A stretch of DNA of 64,000 nt from Cerrena zonata (GCA_038087015.1 JASBNA010000055.1:186001-250000), one strand, 5' to 3'. Counted from the stretch's first letter, positions 9,496 to 20,677 are shown. Program-made: numbers and translations. Notes: generated by a model from the sequence alone, not told the origin.

Positions 9496-10352
9496 CTATT
9501 CTTTCTTTACGTTTGCGTCTTCCTTTTGCTCTTCTTTGGGGTCTTTTTCTTCTTTTTTAACTCTTGATAAATCATTGTCTCCCATGTTCTTTTCGAAAAT
9601 TTGTTGCAAATTGTATTTTTCAAACTTTTCATAATTCGAGGCAACACCCATCCCGATATTAGTCTTGAAACATTCCACCAAAATAAGCTTGTCGTATTTC
9701 TTCAAATCAACCGAATGCCCGTGTTCTCTACCAACACATTCTGCAATGGTTTTGATGATATCTCCTCTTTCTAAAGTATTGAAATTTCTCTTACTCACCT
9801 GAATTGCAAACTTGACCGGCTCTTGTCCTTCAGGTTTATGAAGTGTGGTGCTAACACTTTGGCTGCTAACTTTTTAACCTCTTCAATTGTTGGTGATACA
9901 GAATAGGTGATTGGAGTCAACTTCAGAGTATAACGGGATGTTTTCTCCTTAGATTCTACACAATCTTCACATATCTTCTCCACTAACTCCTCTGGTTGCA
10001 CCGGCTTACGAGTCTTGATGAATACAACACACTCACATCCCATTTCGATTGGCTTTAAGAATTCCTTATTGGATTCGTTAGTTTGTTTCATATCGTTCAA
10101 CTCCTTTTTGATCTGATCCTCAATAGAAAGCTCCTTCTCTTCCCCGTCAGACTGCTCATCTTTGTACTGGTCAAGATCGTAGAGCTGTTCGATCTTATCA
10201 GAGAATATGTTCATCAACTCTTTACGACACTGCTGCTCTTTCCCTCTGACACAAGTTGCATATATCCCACTGGTATTTGGATCGAGAAATCCTCCTGCTT
10301 TGAACTTCTTACTCTTGTTGCCTCCTTTATCAGAACTCTTTCTTTTTCCCAT
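9496..10352 (-). CDS. TAN1: THUMP-domain tRNA acetylation adaptor Tan1 (one frameshift)
   Basis: Tan1 binds tRNA through its THUMP domain and is needed with the acetyltransferase Kre33 for ac4C12 in tRNA-Ser and tRNA-Leu. The N-terminal block GGFLDPNTSGIYATC, LSIEDQIKKEL, TRKPVQPEELV and LKLTPITYS are close to S. cerevisiae Tan1. Near 9815 the frame changes (KDKSR continues as EPVKFAIQV, then KRNFNTLERGDI and YDKLILVECFKTNIGM), consistent with one missing base. The corrected length is 285 residues, against 289 in S. cerevisiae. I use ATG 10352 (MGKRKSSDK), matching the known start; an in-frame ATG at 10412 would add 20 residues. A GTGAGT at the break looks like a 5' splice site, but the bases encode conserved residues, so I do not call an intron. 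Confidence 0.88.
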
Positions 10353-10507
10353 TCTGTCGGTTGTACTGCTTGTTAAGTTCTCTGTTGGTTCATCGAGAAA
10401 GACATTTTTCATCTAAAGAAAAAAAAAAAAAACAGTAGAAAAATCATTAAGCAGAATCACAAATAGCTGACTTCATCACTGATCAGATTCTCTTCCATGG
10501 AGAAAGC

Positions 10508-12329
10508 ATGCTAGAGGTCCCCGATAACGTTTGGAACAACATCTTCCAACATGTTGAACCTAAGGACATTTACGCTATGGCATTGACTCTGAAGCTGAAT
10601 TATGAACAATTAACTTCAAATGGGATTTGGGGAGAAGTTGTCTGGAGTAACTGGCTCAGTACTCTAGACGATTATGAATTACTAAACTCACTGTATCCGC
10701 AGGCGGACTACTATCGGATGTTTTGTGAGTTTAGTAAGATCCAAGCCGATTTAGAAGAATATATAAGACTATGCAGACCTTATAAACCTAAGTATAATAT
10801 TGAAAATATCTTTGAAAGATTTGGTAAGAGGGAGTCTAATGTGGCTGTTGCTTATAATGTTCTTCGAAGATTGAGAGAGAAGCAGTTTGAAGACTATAAG
10901 AACATGGAGTCTTATGTTTTCAGAATTGGCTTATTAGAAAGTTTGATGAATTACTTGAACTGTTCCATTTTTTTAAGGAAACTTCTGCAAAATATGGATA
11001 AAATGACTTCAGCCGATCCTAGAGATTTTGAAAAGTTTTATTTTGATTTGAGTCTTTATGATAAGTCTTTCCATCATCTTGTGAAGGCATAGGTCCCAGT
11101 GTCATCGAAAAGTTGAGCAAGCTTTGAAAAAGTTCACCGACAATATCGTATATAATGGTTATAAGGGAGTCCGTTTAAATATAGACGATGCCCTGCATCG
11201 TATTTTTGTTTTTGAAGATACTGAATGCTATTTCAAGTTCATCCAAACGTTGATCCGAAAGATTCTTTATGTTTCAAAACCTAGCGACCAGATAGTAAAG
11301 ATGTCCTCGGGTTTCAGATATAGAGAAGGCATTTTTCTTCTGAGATACTATAGTGGATTATGCAAAGGAAACGGTAACTTACTTCTTGCTATTGTTAGTA
11401 GATATCTATATGATTTTTTCACAATGACAAAGATTCATATCATTACCGAAAGTCCAGAACCGTATAATCCTGAGATCATATTGTATGATCCTTTTATTCA
11501 AGTTGGAAATGGACATTTATTTTTGATAAACGTTGATCACCCAGACTCTAACGATGTGCCTTTCGTTGAATATACTACTCAAAGTAGCTTATCTCAAGCG
11601 CTTTCTCTGGGTTGGCATGTTAATATTTTAAAAGAGCCAAACACTCTTGAGTGGGTCATAACATGCTTTTTGCGTGAAACCGCCCTTCGCTACAGTAGTA
11701 TTATAATGCAATTAAATTATAAAGAATATAATCTATCTCAAGCAAGACTGAATAATATCAAAAAAGTTTTCACTCATCAAGACGATGATACTTATTACCG
11801 TATACTTATGGATATTGCTGACTGGCTTGATATCGAAAGATCAGAGTTTGATAAACACGACTTCATCAGGCTTTTCAGGTGTTATCCGTGGGATTTGGAT
11901 GTCTATATTATAATGAAATGTATAGCCACTATTGGACTCGACCCTTACTTGATAAGCCAGTTGGAAGACATCATGAAAACGTGTAACTGGTCTCCGGTTG
12001 AAGATGGATTCACGTCATGTTTTTCGTTAGATAACATGCGTTGTTCCCTCCTAGGCATTGAACCAGAAGAGGAGGTCCTTGAAAATGGTCCTCTTGAAAA
12101 TGGTACCCTTGTATTCAATCATAAATGGGGTTACAGTGGCATGGTTGTACGTTCCAAAAAACCAGACTATTATTTCGTCTTCACGGAAAAGAACCAAATG
12201 TGTGTTTATAATTCAAATTCTCTTTCCAAGATTGGACTAGACCCATGGAGCTTGAACTTGCGTAAAATTTTCTACAACTCGGTCGACATGGGGAAACTAG
12301 GTATCCTTTTCAATGATATATTTATATAA
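10508..12329 (+). CDS. F-box protein with SirB1-like and YccV-like domains, FBXO21 type (one frameshift)
   Basis: The order is an F-box at residues 1-45 (VPDNVWNNIFQHVEPKDIYA), a middle region like the transglutaminase-like SirB1 domain (NIDDALHRIFVFED, FRYREGIFLLRYYS, GNGNLLLAIVSRYL), and a C-terminal YccV/HspQ-like fold (LVFNHKWGYSGMVV, PDYYFVF). This is the architecture of FBXO21-like SCF substrate receptors, whose fungal substrates are not established as far as I know. The frame breaks at about 11090, where a spurious TAG follows HHLVKA; deleting one base continues as RSQCHRKVEQALKKF. The corrected length is 606 residues. It is divergent from TAN1. Confidence 0.7.
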
Positions 12330-12543
12330 GTAGACTTCTATAGACGTAAATTTTGCAATCATTGTAAAACACCCGTACAGTTTTGCTACTTAAAACAAAT
12401 GACAAACAAAAAAAAAACTTGCAAATTGGTTCATCTTATAAGTTAAGCTTAATTTGCCATTCAGGGTATACCTTTCAGAGCTCCCACTGAGTCAATATAC
12501 GCATTGAGAACCTCTTTGAGACTAACCAATTTATGAGTTGAAA

Positions 12544-14532
12544 ATGTTAGGCAGATCTTTAATTCAATTGAAAAGATCTATCAATCCTCATAGGATAAAT
12601 ACATGCAGAAGATTACACCATCAAGTCATTGGGATTGACTTGGGAACTACGAACTCTGCAGTTGCAGTTGTGGAAGGGAAAGATGCAAGGATCTTGGAAA
12701 ATGAAGAAGGGGGTAGAACTACACCTTCTATAGTTGCATTTCCGAAAAGCTTACAATCTGGTGATGTCAATGACAATGAAATCTTAGTTGGTCTACAAGC
12801 TAAAAGACAGGCAGTCGTGAATCCTTATAATACGTTTTTCGCTACTAAGAGATTGATAGGGAGAAAGTTTGTTGATGAGGAGGTTCAAAGAGACTTGGAT
12901 AACACCCCTTATCGAATTGTACCTAATGAAAATGGTGATGCTTGGGTTTCTACTCAATCTGGCAAAACATTATCACCTTCCCAGATAAGTGCACATATAT
13001 TGACCAAAATGAAGTCTATCGCTGAGTCTCACTTTACTGGAGAAAACCAAAAGGTCGAACATGCAGTTGTTACTGTTCCAGCTTATTTTAATGATTCTCA
13101 AAGACAGGCAACTAAAAGTGCAGGTCAATTAGCCGGATTGAACGTTTTGAGAGTTATTAATGAACCAACCGCGGCTGCTTTGGCTTATGGTATTGATAAG
13201 AAACAGAAGGATGGTATTGTGGCTGTTTTTGATTTCGGAGGTGGTACTTTTGACATTTCCATTTTAGATATCGAAGACGGTGTTTTCGAAGTTAGAGCAA
13301 CCAATGGTAATACTCATTTGGGTGGTGAAGATTTCGATATCCTTTTATTGAACTATATTATCAATGATTTTAAAGAAAAGACCGGTTTTGATATACTGAA
13401 AGACAGATTAGCAGTTCAAAGAGTTAGAGAAGCCGCTGAAAAAGCTAAAATTGAATTATCCCACGTTAAGGAAACAGAAATAAGTATTCCTTTTATAGTT
13501 GAGGATAAACACGTTCAAGTTAAATTAACCGAAGATCAGCTCGATGAAATGTCTTTACATTTACTCAACAAAACAATCGACCCAGTAAAGAGATGTGTTC
13601 GTGATGCTGACTTGAAACTTAAAGATATCGACGAGGTTATTCTTGTTGGAGGTATGACAAGAATGCCAAAACTTAGAAAAATCGTGGAATCTCTCTTTGG
13701 TAAGAAACCAAGTACGGCTGTTAATCCTGATGAAGCTGTGGCATTAGGTGCCGCTATTCAAGGTGCTGTTTTGTCAGGTCAAATTAAGAATGTTGTGTTA
13801 TTGGATGTTACGCCGTTGTCCTTGGGAATCGAAACCTACGGTGGTATTTTCAGTCCTTTGATTCCAAGAAACTCGGCCGTACCTGTCAAAAAGGAAGCTG
13901 TCTTTTCAACTGCAGTTGATGGTCAAACTGGTGTTGAAATCAAAGTTTTCCAAGGGGAAAGAACTTTAGTCAAAGATAACAAATTGATTGGTAATTTCAA
14001 ATTGTCAAACATCCCTGTCAGCCCTAAAGGAACACCACAAATTTCAGTTTCTTTCGAAATTGATGCGGATGGTATCATAAATGTTTCTGCTACCGATAAG
14101 ACACCTTATCCCGAAGATTCTCCTCATTATGGTAAACCAAATTCTGTATCCATTCAAGTTTCTAGCGAAACAGGATTATCAGAAGAGGAAATTAAACAAT
14201 TGATAGAAGATAGTAGCAAAAATTCGAAGACCGATGCAGAGATTAAGAAACATGTTGAAAATGCTACAAGGGCAGATATAATATGTTCTGATACCGAGAA
14301 TGCTTTACTACAATTTGGTGATTTCATGGAACCAGAAGAGAAAGAGTTCATTTCTCAAAAGGTATCTGATTTAAGGGTCAAAATCAATGATATAAGAGAA
14401 TACAGAGAATTCCATGATCCTAAGATTATAACCGATGAAGTAAACGACATCCAACAAGTTTGTCTTGAAGCCATCAAAAAAGTGGCCATAAAACAACAGC
14501 AAGCTGAAGCAGCTAAGAAGAATCAAAGTTAA
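12544..14532 (+). CDS. SSQ1: Mitochondrial Hsp70 for Fe-S cluster transfer
   Basis: This 662-residue Hsp70 starts at ATG 12544 with a basic presequence ([20 protein letters not shown]), then [12 protein letters not shown], the DnaK-type ATPase loop [19 protein letters not shown], and a full substrate-binding domain. Shared details with S. cerevisiae Ssq1 rather than Ssc1 include [45 protein letters not shown] and FSPLIPRN. Ssq1 works with Jac1 to move Fe-S clusters from Isu1. SSC1 is the alternative, but the C-terminus lacks its Asn-rich end. CTG codon 285 corresponds to a serine in S. cerevisiae Ssc1 as I recall it, supporting CTG-to-Ser decoding. Confidence 0.85.
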   Translation: MLGRSLIQLKRSINPHRINTCRRLHHQVIGIDLGTTNSAVAVVEGKDARILENEEGGRTTPSIVAFPKSLQSGDVNDNEILVGLQAKRQAVVNPYNTFFATKRLIGRKFVDEEVQRDLDNTPYRIVPNENGDAWVSTQSGKTLSPSQISAHILTKMKSIAESHFTGENQKVEHAVVTVPAYFNDSQRQATKSAGQLAGLNVLRVINEPTAAALAYGIDKKQKDGIVAVFDFGGGTFDISILDIEDGVFEVRATNGNTHLGGEDFDILLLNYIINDFKEKTGFDILKDRLAVQRVREAAEKAKIELSHVKETEISIPFIVEDKHVQVKLTEDQLDEMSLHLLNKTIDPVKRCVRDADLKLKDIDEVILVGGMTRMPKLRKIVESLFGKKPSTAVNPDEAVALGAAIQGAVLSGQIKNVVLLDVTPLSLGIETYGGIFSPLIPRNSAVPVKKEAVFSTAVDGQTGVEIKVFQGERTLVKDNKLIGNFKLSNIPVSPKGTPQISVSFEIDADGIINVSATDKTPYPEDSPHYGKPNSVSIQVSSETGLSEEEIKQLIEDSSKNSKTDAEIKKHVENATRADIICSDTENALLQFGDFMEPEEKEFISQKVSDLRVKINDIREYREFHDPKIITDEVNDIQQVCLEAIKKVAIKQQQAEAAKKNQS

Positions 14533-14670
14533 CGAAATTATGTATATGCACCAGTATAGTTATGTAAATAGATCAACGTATATCTACAATTATTTATTCA
14601 TGTCGAATTATATTCATTCAGACGAATTTATCTAATGGTACACAATTTTTTATATAACACTATATTAGAG

Positions 14671-15528
14671 TTATTCATCAGTTTCCATTCTATCTTCATT
14701 ATTATTGGAGTCTCCACCTTCTTGTTGTTGATCTTGCTGGTTATCTTGTTGCTCGTTATCAGCATTTTCGTCGTCGTCGTCGTCATCATCTCTATTTCTA
14801 GCATTGGAAACTGAGTCTAACTTATCTAACCATTGTTGGACGTCTTCATCATCGTATATGGTGTATTTAGTTTCTTTCCCAACAATACTAACAGAAGTAT
14901 TTCTATAAGTCAATTCAACATCTTGAGGTAAAGTATCTCTTAAAGCATTTAAACCATGAACAATCAATTCTTCTGGGGATTCAGTTTCACGAATAGTTTC
15001 TAAATTTCTTTCCAAATATGTTCTTGCTGCTTGTGATCTGGCACCGATTGCAGCACCAAAGTATTCCAACACAGAACCAGATGGTTGAAATTCATATAAA
15101 TGAGCACCAGATTCATCATAACCTGCAACCAAAAGACCAACCCCATAAGGTCTGGAACCATAGGATTGAGTATTTTCTTGCGCTTTATCGGCAATAGAAT
15201 ATACTGCTTTAGAGGTCAGCAATGGTCTATTAAAAATCATTTTGGAGTTCATAGCTTGCTTTCTTAAGAAATTAGATAAAACTCTAGCATCTGGGGCCAA
15301 ACCTGCTAATGCAATCCCCATATGATCATCAACCTTAATAAGTTTCTTTTGATATGATCCCAATTCTTCGGCATTTCTTTTCAATGCAACCAAAACAACA
15401 TCCTTCTTCGACACAAGCCCAACAGCGGCACTACCTTGTTTGATGGCCTCTAAAGCATACTCAACTTGGAATAATCTACCAGTAGGTGAGTATGTGACTG
15501 AATCGTTATCATAATTATTTCTAAACAT
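14671..15528 (-). CDS. PRE5: 20S proteasome subunit alpha 6 with a long acidic tail
   Basis: The N-terminus reads MFRNNYDNDSVTYSPTGRLF and QVEYALEAIKQGS, the proteasome alpha-subunit signature, closely matching S. cerevisiae Pre5. KNTQSYG-type and AIGARSQAARTYLERNL segments confirm alpha 6. The core ends near residue 237; about 45 residues follow that are Asp/Gln/Asn-rich (seven consecutive Asp, QQDNQQDQQQ, ending RMETDE). S. cerevisiae Pre5 is 234 residues, so the tail is extra. Proteasome alpha C-termini lie on the outer ring surface near the regulatory particle. The frame is intact. Confidence 0.95.
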   Translation of the reverse strand: MFRNNYDNDSVTYSPTGRLFQVEYALEAIKQGSAAVGLVSKKDVVLVALKRNAEELGSYQKKLIKVDDHMGIALAGLAPDARVLSNFLRKQAMNSKMIFNRPLLTSKAVYSIADKAQENTQSYGSRPYGVGLLVAGYDESGAHLYEFQPSGSVLEYFGAAIGARSQAARTYLERNLETIRETESPEELIVHGLNALRDTLPQDVELTYRNTSVSIVGKETKYTIYDDEDVQQWLDKLDSVSNARNRDDDDDDDENADNEQQDNQQDQQQEGGDSNNNEDRMETDE

Positions 15529-15812
15529 CGTCCGCTTCTTCGATCTGTTACAATGTTTTCGTTATTATACGTGGAATACTGATAAATATGACTGGACGTC
15601 TATGCAATTGAGTGCTATTCGGTTATGGAAAAGTTAACAGTTGAAAAGGTTGAATGAACGCCACCAAATTGAAATCTTTTGATTTTTTTTCTTTTGATGT
15701 TTCGAGCGAAACACCCGTACATTTAATGGAAATGAACTTGACAAAAAAAAATTCCGATTACTTGAAAAGAACATCAGCTATTCGGTTTAACCAGTCTGAG
15801 AGAGAAGAGAAC

Positions 15813-16204
15813 ATGTTTGGACAAGGGATAATCCGGAGAGCTTTTGGGGTGCTTCCCAAGACTGGCAGGTTTTCCAGATCAATGACGACCGCGAAACTCC
15901 CAGAGCCTGAGGTGAAGGAAGTCAAACCCAAATTAAGTCAGTTCAAAAACCCATTATACCATACTTTCTTAGTTGCATCATCTGCTTATATCTTTCTTCA
16001 TACAATGTGGTTTGCTTTGGAGTATGAAGAAGAGAAAAAAAGGCTCGAAGCCAAATCAGAGGCACTTGAAAAGGAAATACATGGGTTGGTTGAAGAGAAA
16101 AAGATGGAACTTGAGTCCAAGAACAGGAGCTGGATTCCAAGGCTCTGGAAATGAAGGACGAGATACTAAAAGTACAATATATTTCGTGTCTAAATACTCA
16201 TTAA
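15813..16204 (+). CDS. Small mitochondrial membrane protein, Ina17-like (one frameshift)
   Basis: From ATG 15813 the protein begins MFGQGIIRRAFGVLPKTGRF, a typical basic amphipathic presequence, followed by a short linker, one membrane span (YHTFLVASSAYIFLHTMWFA) and a charged coiled coil (EYEEEKKRLEAKSEALEKEI). The coiled coil continues in another frame after about 16122 (ELDSKALEMKDEILKVQY) to a stop at 16204, if one base is missing in the AAGAACAGG segment. The corrected length is 130 residues. Presequence, single span and coiled coil match the INA complex subunit Ina17, which helps F1Fo-ATP synthase assembly, but the sequence is too simple for a firm call. An in-frame ATG at 15654 would add 53 residues and bury the presequence, so I reject it. 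Confidence 0.5.
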
Positions 16205-16238
16205 GGGATACTATATATCAAGGGATGAGATGGTGGAT

Positions 16239-18869
16239 TTAGTAATCAGTATTCTTTTTGAATTTACTACTGAATTTAGCAAATTTAGAAGCAGTGGCTC
16301 CAGATAACATGGATTGATTTGTCAGTTCAATGCTATGAACTGAAGTATTAAAAGTATCATCATGGCCTGAAATATTCATGGCAGCTTCTTCTTCTTCAGT
16401 AGGTTGCATTTTAGCAATTAACTTCAAACCATCTTCAAGCTTAACTCTATCGAACTTTCTCATTCTGAAAGTTGGATTCTTTATGTATTCTTCATAATTG
16501 TCGAGTAATAGTAAATCAATGCATTGTCTTAATTCAGTGAATGTAGATTGTAATGCAACATTGCCTCCTCCGGATTGACTATCTTGCTGGGTAGAATGTA
16601 AATTACTCATTGATTCCTCCAAATGTTTGATATCTAAATTGAAATTTTCGATAGCAATACGATTACAAACTTCAACATCTTTTAACGTTAATAAGAAATG
16701 CTCAGCGACAAAATCATAACTTCTGAATAAACCCAAAGTTCTGAAAGACAGGGGTAAATTTGAAAAAATTGAAGTAAACAAATTTTCTAAGAAAAGTGCA
16801 AAATCCTTAATTGAATAATTTGGTTCTTGATTCCGTATTTCAGGTAACCAGTCATCGTATTCAACCATATCCAATAATTCTCTAATTTTTTGATCAACCA
16901 TATTGAAAATTGCATCTTCGGAGAATTTTCTTACTTGAGTAAACAAATCAATTGCTTTCAAGGTAAATGTACCATTGACGTCAATATTATGGATACCAAT
17001 GCCATTGCATGCTCTTAAACGACGGTTAATTAACTTACCAATTTCGTATAAACTGAATAAATAATATTCCAAGTTTGTATAACTTTGAGCAATGATCTCT
17101 TTATTATTTGAGTTTCTTTGAATAAATTCTTTGATATCACTGCTAATACCAATTCCAGCACGATCACCAAGAACTTTTTCAAAAATGTCATTCACAATGA
17201 TATTATTTAATTCACTTAAATCGGTATTATAATGCTGACTTATAAAGTCTAAGATATCTTCTAGTAATGATCTTATACCCAAACAATAATGCACATAATC
17301 CTCACTGAATGGGAAACTAATTGGAACTGATTTAACATTTTGAGGGGCAAATGAAGCATCATCTTTATACCAGCAAATTTTCATAACATTATCATAATCT
17401 TGCTTATCGTTTACCACGAGAGGCATATAATGATCAGATTGAATGGACTCGTTGAAATCAAGACGGAATTGTTGGATTAATTCAGGACCGAAATAATCTC
17501 TAAAGATAATAACCAAAATTTCATATAATTCAATTGTCTTATAATGATGATTTTCCATAATTTGTAAGAAATTCCCAATGAGATCTTTATAATCCGTTAA
17601 TTCGTCTAAATTGAAGTTATTTGCATGCAAGTGATTTAGTAAGACCGGTTTTAATTTAATAATATAGGATTCCCATAAATCATTAGATGCATGATTATTT
17701 CTTATTTGAAATTTAGTGGCTAGATTAATTTGCTTATCGGCCACAAAGAATGCCGAGATCTTCTTTAAATATTCAGCCAAACTTTCTGTTGATGGGAACG
17801 AAGCAATCGTCTCGCTATACTTATGATCATTGCTAACTGACGAAGTGATTGGATAAATAACTCTATTGTATCTTTTCAACCATTCTTTATGATAAAGTTG
17901 GGATAGTAAATTGAGCTCATTTAAAGTTTGATAAACTAAAATAGCATCGTATAATTCTGTCAAATCAACTCCCATTTCTTCATCTTCAGTCAAATCATAA
18001 TTAAACATTGGATCTCTCATTGCCAATTCTGTAGGAGAGTTCAATCTATGAGCTAGAAAAGTGGTATTATCTTTATTTTTACGAATCTTATCCCAATTCT
18101 CTTGCAAATCTTGTAAGTTAGCAAATAACACTGGTCCAAGATCACGTATTTTTTTCTCCAGTAATATTGAAAGCCATCGACATAAACTTTCAAATGATTC
18201 ATCTTTAATCATTTTGGTTAAATGAGGAATCGAATCATAAATCTTAATTGCAAAACTGAAGTTTTCCACTTTTGGTAAGTGAATATTTGTTAATTCATCA
18301 ATTAATTTTAATGCGCTGAAATACTTATGTTGTTTAATCAATTCGTGAATCTTATTAGTGATTTCCAAGACTTGAATACATAAGCTAAGAACAACGTTTG
18401 TTTCATTGATCTTACTAGTAGTTTCTTTTGACTTGATCAAACTTTTCTTTCTTGACATCAATTCATAAACTGATTTATTAAGTATACTACTGACCTGAAC
18501 CAAGTTTTTATTCAAATCAGTCGATTCAAAATTCACTCGATCAATGGAATCAATACAAGAATTGATATTATTAGTTGAATTCAATGACAAGTCATTCAAT
18601 TCTTCATCTTTATCCTTAACAATATCATTCAACTTATGAATCAATTCTGCTAACCCATTCACTTTCAATGCTCCTTTTATTATTGGTGCTAAACTTTCAA
18701 GATAATCTTCGGAATTCAACGACGTCTGGAAAATATCCTCATCCCTTAGCAATAAGTTCTCTAACTGGATAGTATCAATACCTGAATCACCGGCGTGTTT
18801 TGGACCACTAGCTGATCCATTACCAACGGTATCACTAGTGACACCATTCCCATTTGCTGAAGGAGCCAT
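16239..18869 (-). CDS. SEC15: Exocyst complex subunit Sec15
   Basis: This intact 876-residue reading matches Sec15 (910 residues in S. cerevisiae), the exocyst subunit that binds the Rab GTPase Sec4 on secretory vesicles. A short low-complexity N-terminus is followed by the helical rod: the SLNSEDYLESLAPIIKGAL segment, IKQHKYFSALKLIDELTN, and the C-terminal helical bundle with FALFLENLFTSIFSNLPL and SYDFVAEHFLL, which are conserved in the family. It is convergent with the Ina17-like gene, ending 35 bp from its corrected stop, and shares a 259-bp upstream region with the divergent IRC6. Confidence 0.92.
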   Translation of the reverse strand: MAPSANGNGVTSDTVGNGSASGPKHAGDSGIDTIQLENLLLRDEDIFQTSLNSEDYLESLAPIIKGALKVNGLAELIHKLNDIVKDKDEELNDLSLNSTNNINSCIDSIDRVNFESTDLNKNLVQVSSILNKSVYELMSRKKSLIKSKETTSKINETNVVLSLCIQVLEITNKIHELIKQHKYFSALKLIDELTNIHLPKVENFSFAIKIYDSIPHLTKMIKDESFESLCRWLSILLEKKIRDLGPVLFANLQDLQENWDKIRKNKDNTTFLAHRLNSPTELAMRDPMFNYDLTEDEEMGVDLTELYDAILVYQTLNELNLLSQLYHKEWLKRYNRVIYPITSSVSNDHKYSETIASFPSTESLAEYLKKISAFFVADKQINLATKFQIRNNHASNDLWESYIIKLKPVLLNHLHANNFNLDELTDYKDLIGNFLQIMENHHYKTIELYEILVIIFRDYFGPELIQQFRLDFNESIQSDHYMPLVVNDKQDYDNVMKICWYKDDASFAPQNVKSVPISFPFSEDYVHYCLGIRSLLEDILDFISQHYNTDLSELNNIIVNDIFEKVLGDRAGIGISSDIKEFIQRNSNNKEIIAQSYTNLEYYLFSLYEIGKLINRRLRACNGIGIHNIDVNGTFTLKAIDLFTQVRKFSEDAIFNMVDQKIRELLDMVEYDDWLPEIRNQEPNYSIKDFALFLENLFTSIFSNLPLSFRTLGLFRSYDFVAEHFLLTLKDVEVCNRIAIENFNLDIKHLEESMSNLHSTQQDSQSGGGNVALQSTFTELRQCIDLLLLDNYEEYIKNPTFRMRKFDRVKLEDGLKLIAKMQPTEEEEAAMNISGHDDTFNTSVHSIELTNQSMLSGATASKFAKFSSKFKKNTDY

Positions 18870-19128
18870 ACCAAAAAGAAAAGAAAAAAAAGTATACCGT
18901 GCTTTACCTGGTCAATCAAGTGTTTCGCCTTTATTCACTCAACCTCCTTCCCAATTGATACGAATAACACTCTCTTGTGATGGTCACTAGTAGGTTATTT
19001 GTTTAGTTTGAATGGATTTCGGGAAAAGACGTGCGGGTGTCGAATATCAAGTTGTCAAAATGAAAAAAAAAAAAAAAAAAAATGAAGGAAATCAAAGGAA
19101 TTTTGCAACAGTTGTTCTTCAATAGCCC
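18870..19128. promoter_or_regulatory. Divergent SEC15-IRC6 promoter with a poly(dA:dT) tract
   Basis: The region between the divergent starts contains an uninterrupted run of 20 A at 19063-19082, about 47 bp upstream of the IRC6 ATG. Such tracts are typical nucleosome-depleting elements in yeast promoters. No specific factor site is claimed. Confidence 0.4.
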
Positions 19129-19974
19129 ATGTTACCCAGCAATGTGTTGATACTTGGGGCCCCGGGCACTGGGAAGATCAGGATATGCCAGCACGTCACC
19201 AAGGATTACAAGGCTGACACCATAAGCAGCGACAGCCATAGTGGGGTGCTTTACGATGGTGAATTCAGTACCAAATACTACAAGATCAATTTGAACTTAT
19301 TGGTTGAAGAATACCCTGATTCCCGAGACTTGGTGCATGACGAGGACGAGAAAACAAGGAAGTTGGGCGAGTGGTACGAAGAATTCAGAACCCAGGAGTA
19401 TAAGGAGTTGCGAGATGTATTGAATGGGTTCATCTTCACTTTTGACGTTGCCAAAGACTCAATAGAGTATTTGAAAGAATGCTTGAGCGTGGTTGATCGG
19501 ATACGGAGCCAGCTCGTGGACGAGTCTGGCGAGGATGAGTGGAAGGGTTTTATTGTGATTGCTGGGGTTAATAGTGGCGAAAAGGGGAAAACTGAAGCGA
19601 TTGAGGATGAAGTTCTTCTGCTAGGATTAGAGTTTGTGAATATATCAGAAAACGGCAAGAATGAATACCACGAGCGAATCGGTATAGATCGGTTATATGA
19701 GATCTTTGAATCGCACGAGTGGGAACACATGGACACTGATGTGAAGAAGGGAGAGTATGAACAAAGTAAGAGAAATAAATTGGATGAGATGACAAAGGGG
19801 CTACTAGAAGTAAGCGACGAGGAAGCGGAAGAGGAAGATCCCCGCCCGGCAATGGATCTCGAAGAGGTGTTTCAACGATTACAAATTGCCAAAGACTCGG
19901 TGAAAGATATGGATGAAAGTCAAAGAAAAGAATACGCCAATAAGGTTATTGAAGAAATGATTGATTTTATATAA
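19129..19974 (+). CDS. IRC6: Irc6, clathrin-adaptor-associated GTPase-like protein
   Basis: This 281-residue protein opens with a G-domain: beta strand NVLILGAPGTGK (P-loop GAPGTGK at residues 10-16), then GFIFTFDVAKDS and FIVIAGVNSG, a degenerate GTPase fold. It ends in a helical region with PAMDLEEVFQRLQIAKDSV, typical of the Irc6/p34 (AAGAB) family. In S. cerevisiae Irc6 (237 residues) binds clathrin adaptor AP-1 and promotes coat function. Base composition is less AT-rich than in its neighbours. The frame is intact. Confidence 0.8.
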   Translation: MLPSNVLILGAPGTGKIRICQHVTKDYKADTISSDSHSGVLYDGEFSTKYYKINLNLLVEEYPDSRDLVHDEDEKTRKLGEWYEEFRTQEYKELRDVLNGFIFTFDVAKDSIEYLKECLSVVDRIRSQLVDESGEDEWKGFIVIAGVNSGEKGKTEAIEDEVLLLGLEFVNISENGKNEYHERIGIDRLYEIFESHEWEHMDTDVKKGEYEQSKRNKLDEMTKGLLEVSDEEAEEEDPRPAMDLEEVFQRLQIAKDSVKDMDESQRKEYANKVIEEMIDFI

Positions 19975-20002
19975 GTATATAATAAATAATGAATTTAATG
20001 AA

Positions 20003-20656
20003 TTATAATTTGCTAAGACCCAACTCGGGAATTTCGTATTGAACGGCGTAGCCAGGATCAAAATAGCATTCTTGACAGTCTTCATCAGCAACGCCATTTT
20101 CGTGGATAAACACTGCAAAATCAATATGGGCAACCTGTTCGTCAATAACCACCATTGGAGCGTGCCAAATCCCCGCCCCGTAGGTTATTGATTGGTTACC
20201 TTTGCAAATGAAGGCCTTCACCAGGGTAGGATCCGGTAACTTATTGGCAGAGCTTTCATCTGTCTTGGCCACAATCACAATGTACGACCTTAAATGAGAG
20301 TTCTGACCCATGGGTACAAAAGTTTGGGTTGAAAATGGGTGTCTTTCAAGCACTTTCGAGGTATAAACTTTATTTTGGGAATTAGTACTGGTGATTAAAT
20401 GCTTTGGAGCTGAGCAACGAAAGATGTTCCAGTTGGCACTGGCACTCTTGCCACTTGCACAGCTGGCGTAGTTGTTGACTATAGGAGCCACTTTATGTAT
20501 CTTGGTGGCAGTTCCATAGTTTGCAGCTGAAGATTTGGCATTCTTTATTTGGTGGTCTGCACTGATCACACCGCCGTACGGAGCAAAATTCTCAGGGGTC
20601 AATGGTTGTGCAACCACTGGCTGTGCTTGGGAAGTGTCAAACGTCTTCAAAGGCAT
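20003..20656 (-). CDS. DAL3: Ureidoglycolate lyase
   Basis: The 217-residue protein belongs to the ureidoglycolate lyase family (AllA/Dal3), which releases urea from ureidoglycolate in allantoin degradation. Signatures are QPLTPENFAPYGGVI near the N-terminus, LERHPFSTQTFVPMG, YIVIVAKTD and the cupin strand GAGIWHAPMVVID, with the catalytic-region HAP. S. cerevisiae Dal3 is 195 residues. The gene is not in a DAL cluster here. Two GATAAG sites immediately upstream suggest GATA-factor (nitrogen catabolite) control. Confidence 0.9.
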   Translation of the reverse strand: MPLKTFDTSQAQPVVAQPLTPENFAPYGGVISADHQIKNAKSSAANYGTATKIHKVAPIVNNYASCASGKSASANWNIFRCSAPKHLITSTNSQNKVYTSKVLERHPFSTQTFVPMGQNSHLRSYIVIVAKTDESSANKLPDPTLVKAFICKGNQSITYGAGIWHAPMVVIDEQVAHIDFAVFIHENGVADEDCQECYFDPGYAVQYEIPELGLSKL

Positions 20657-20677
20657 CGTTACGGCTTGGTAAACGAA

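Noticed and set aside
9780..9815. Possible intron in TAN1 at the GTGAGT
   Set aside because: The bases encode conserved residues of the THUMP-protein C-terminal block; a single missing base explains the break better and restores the known length.
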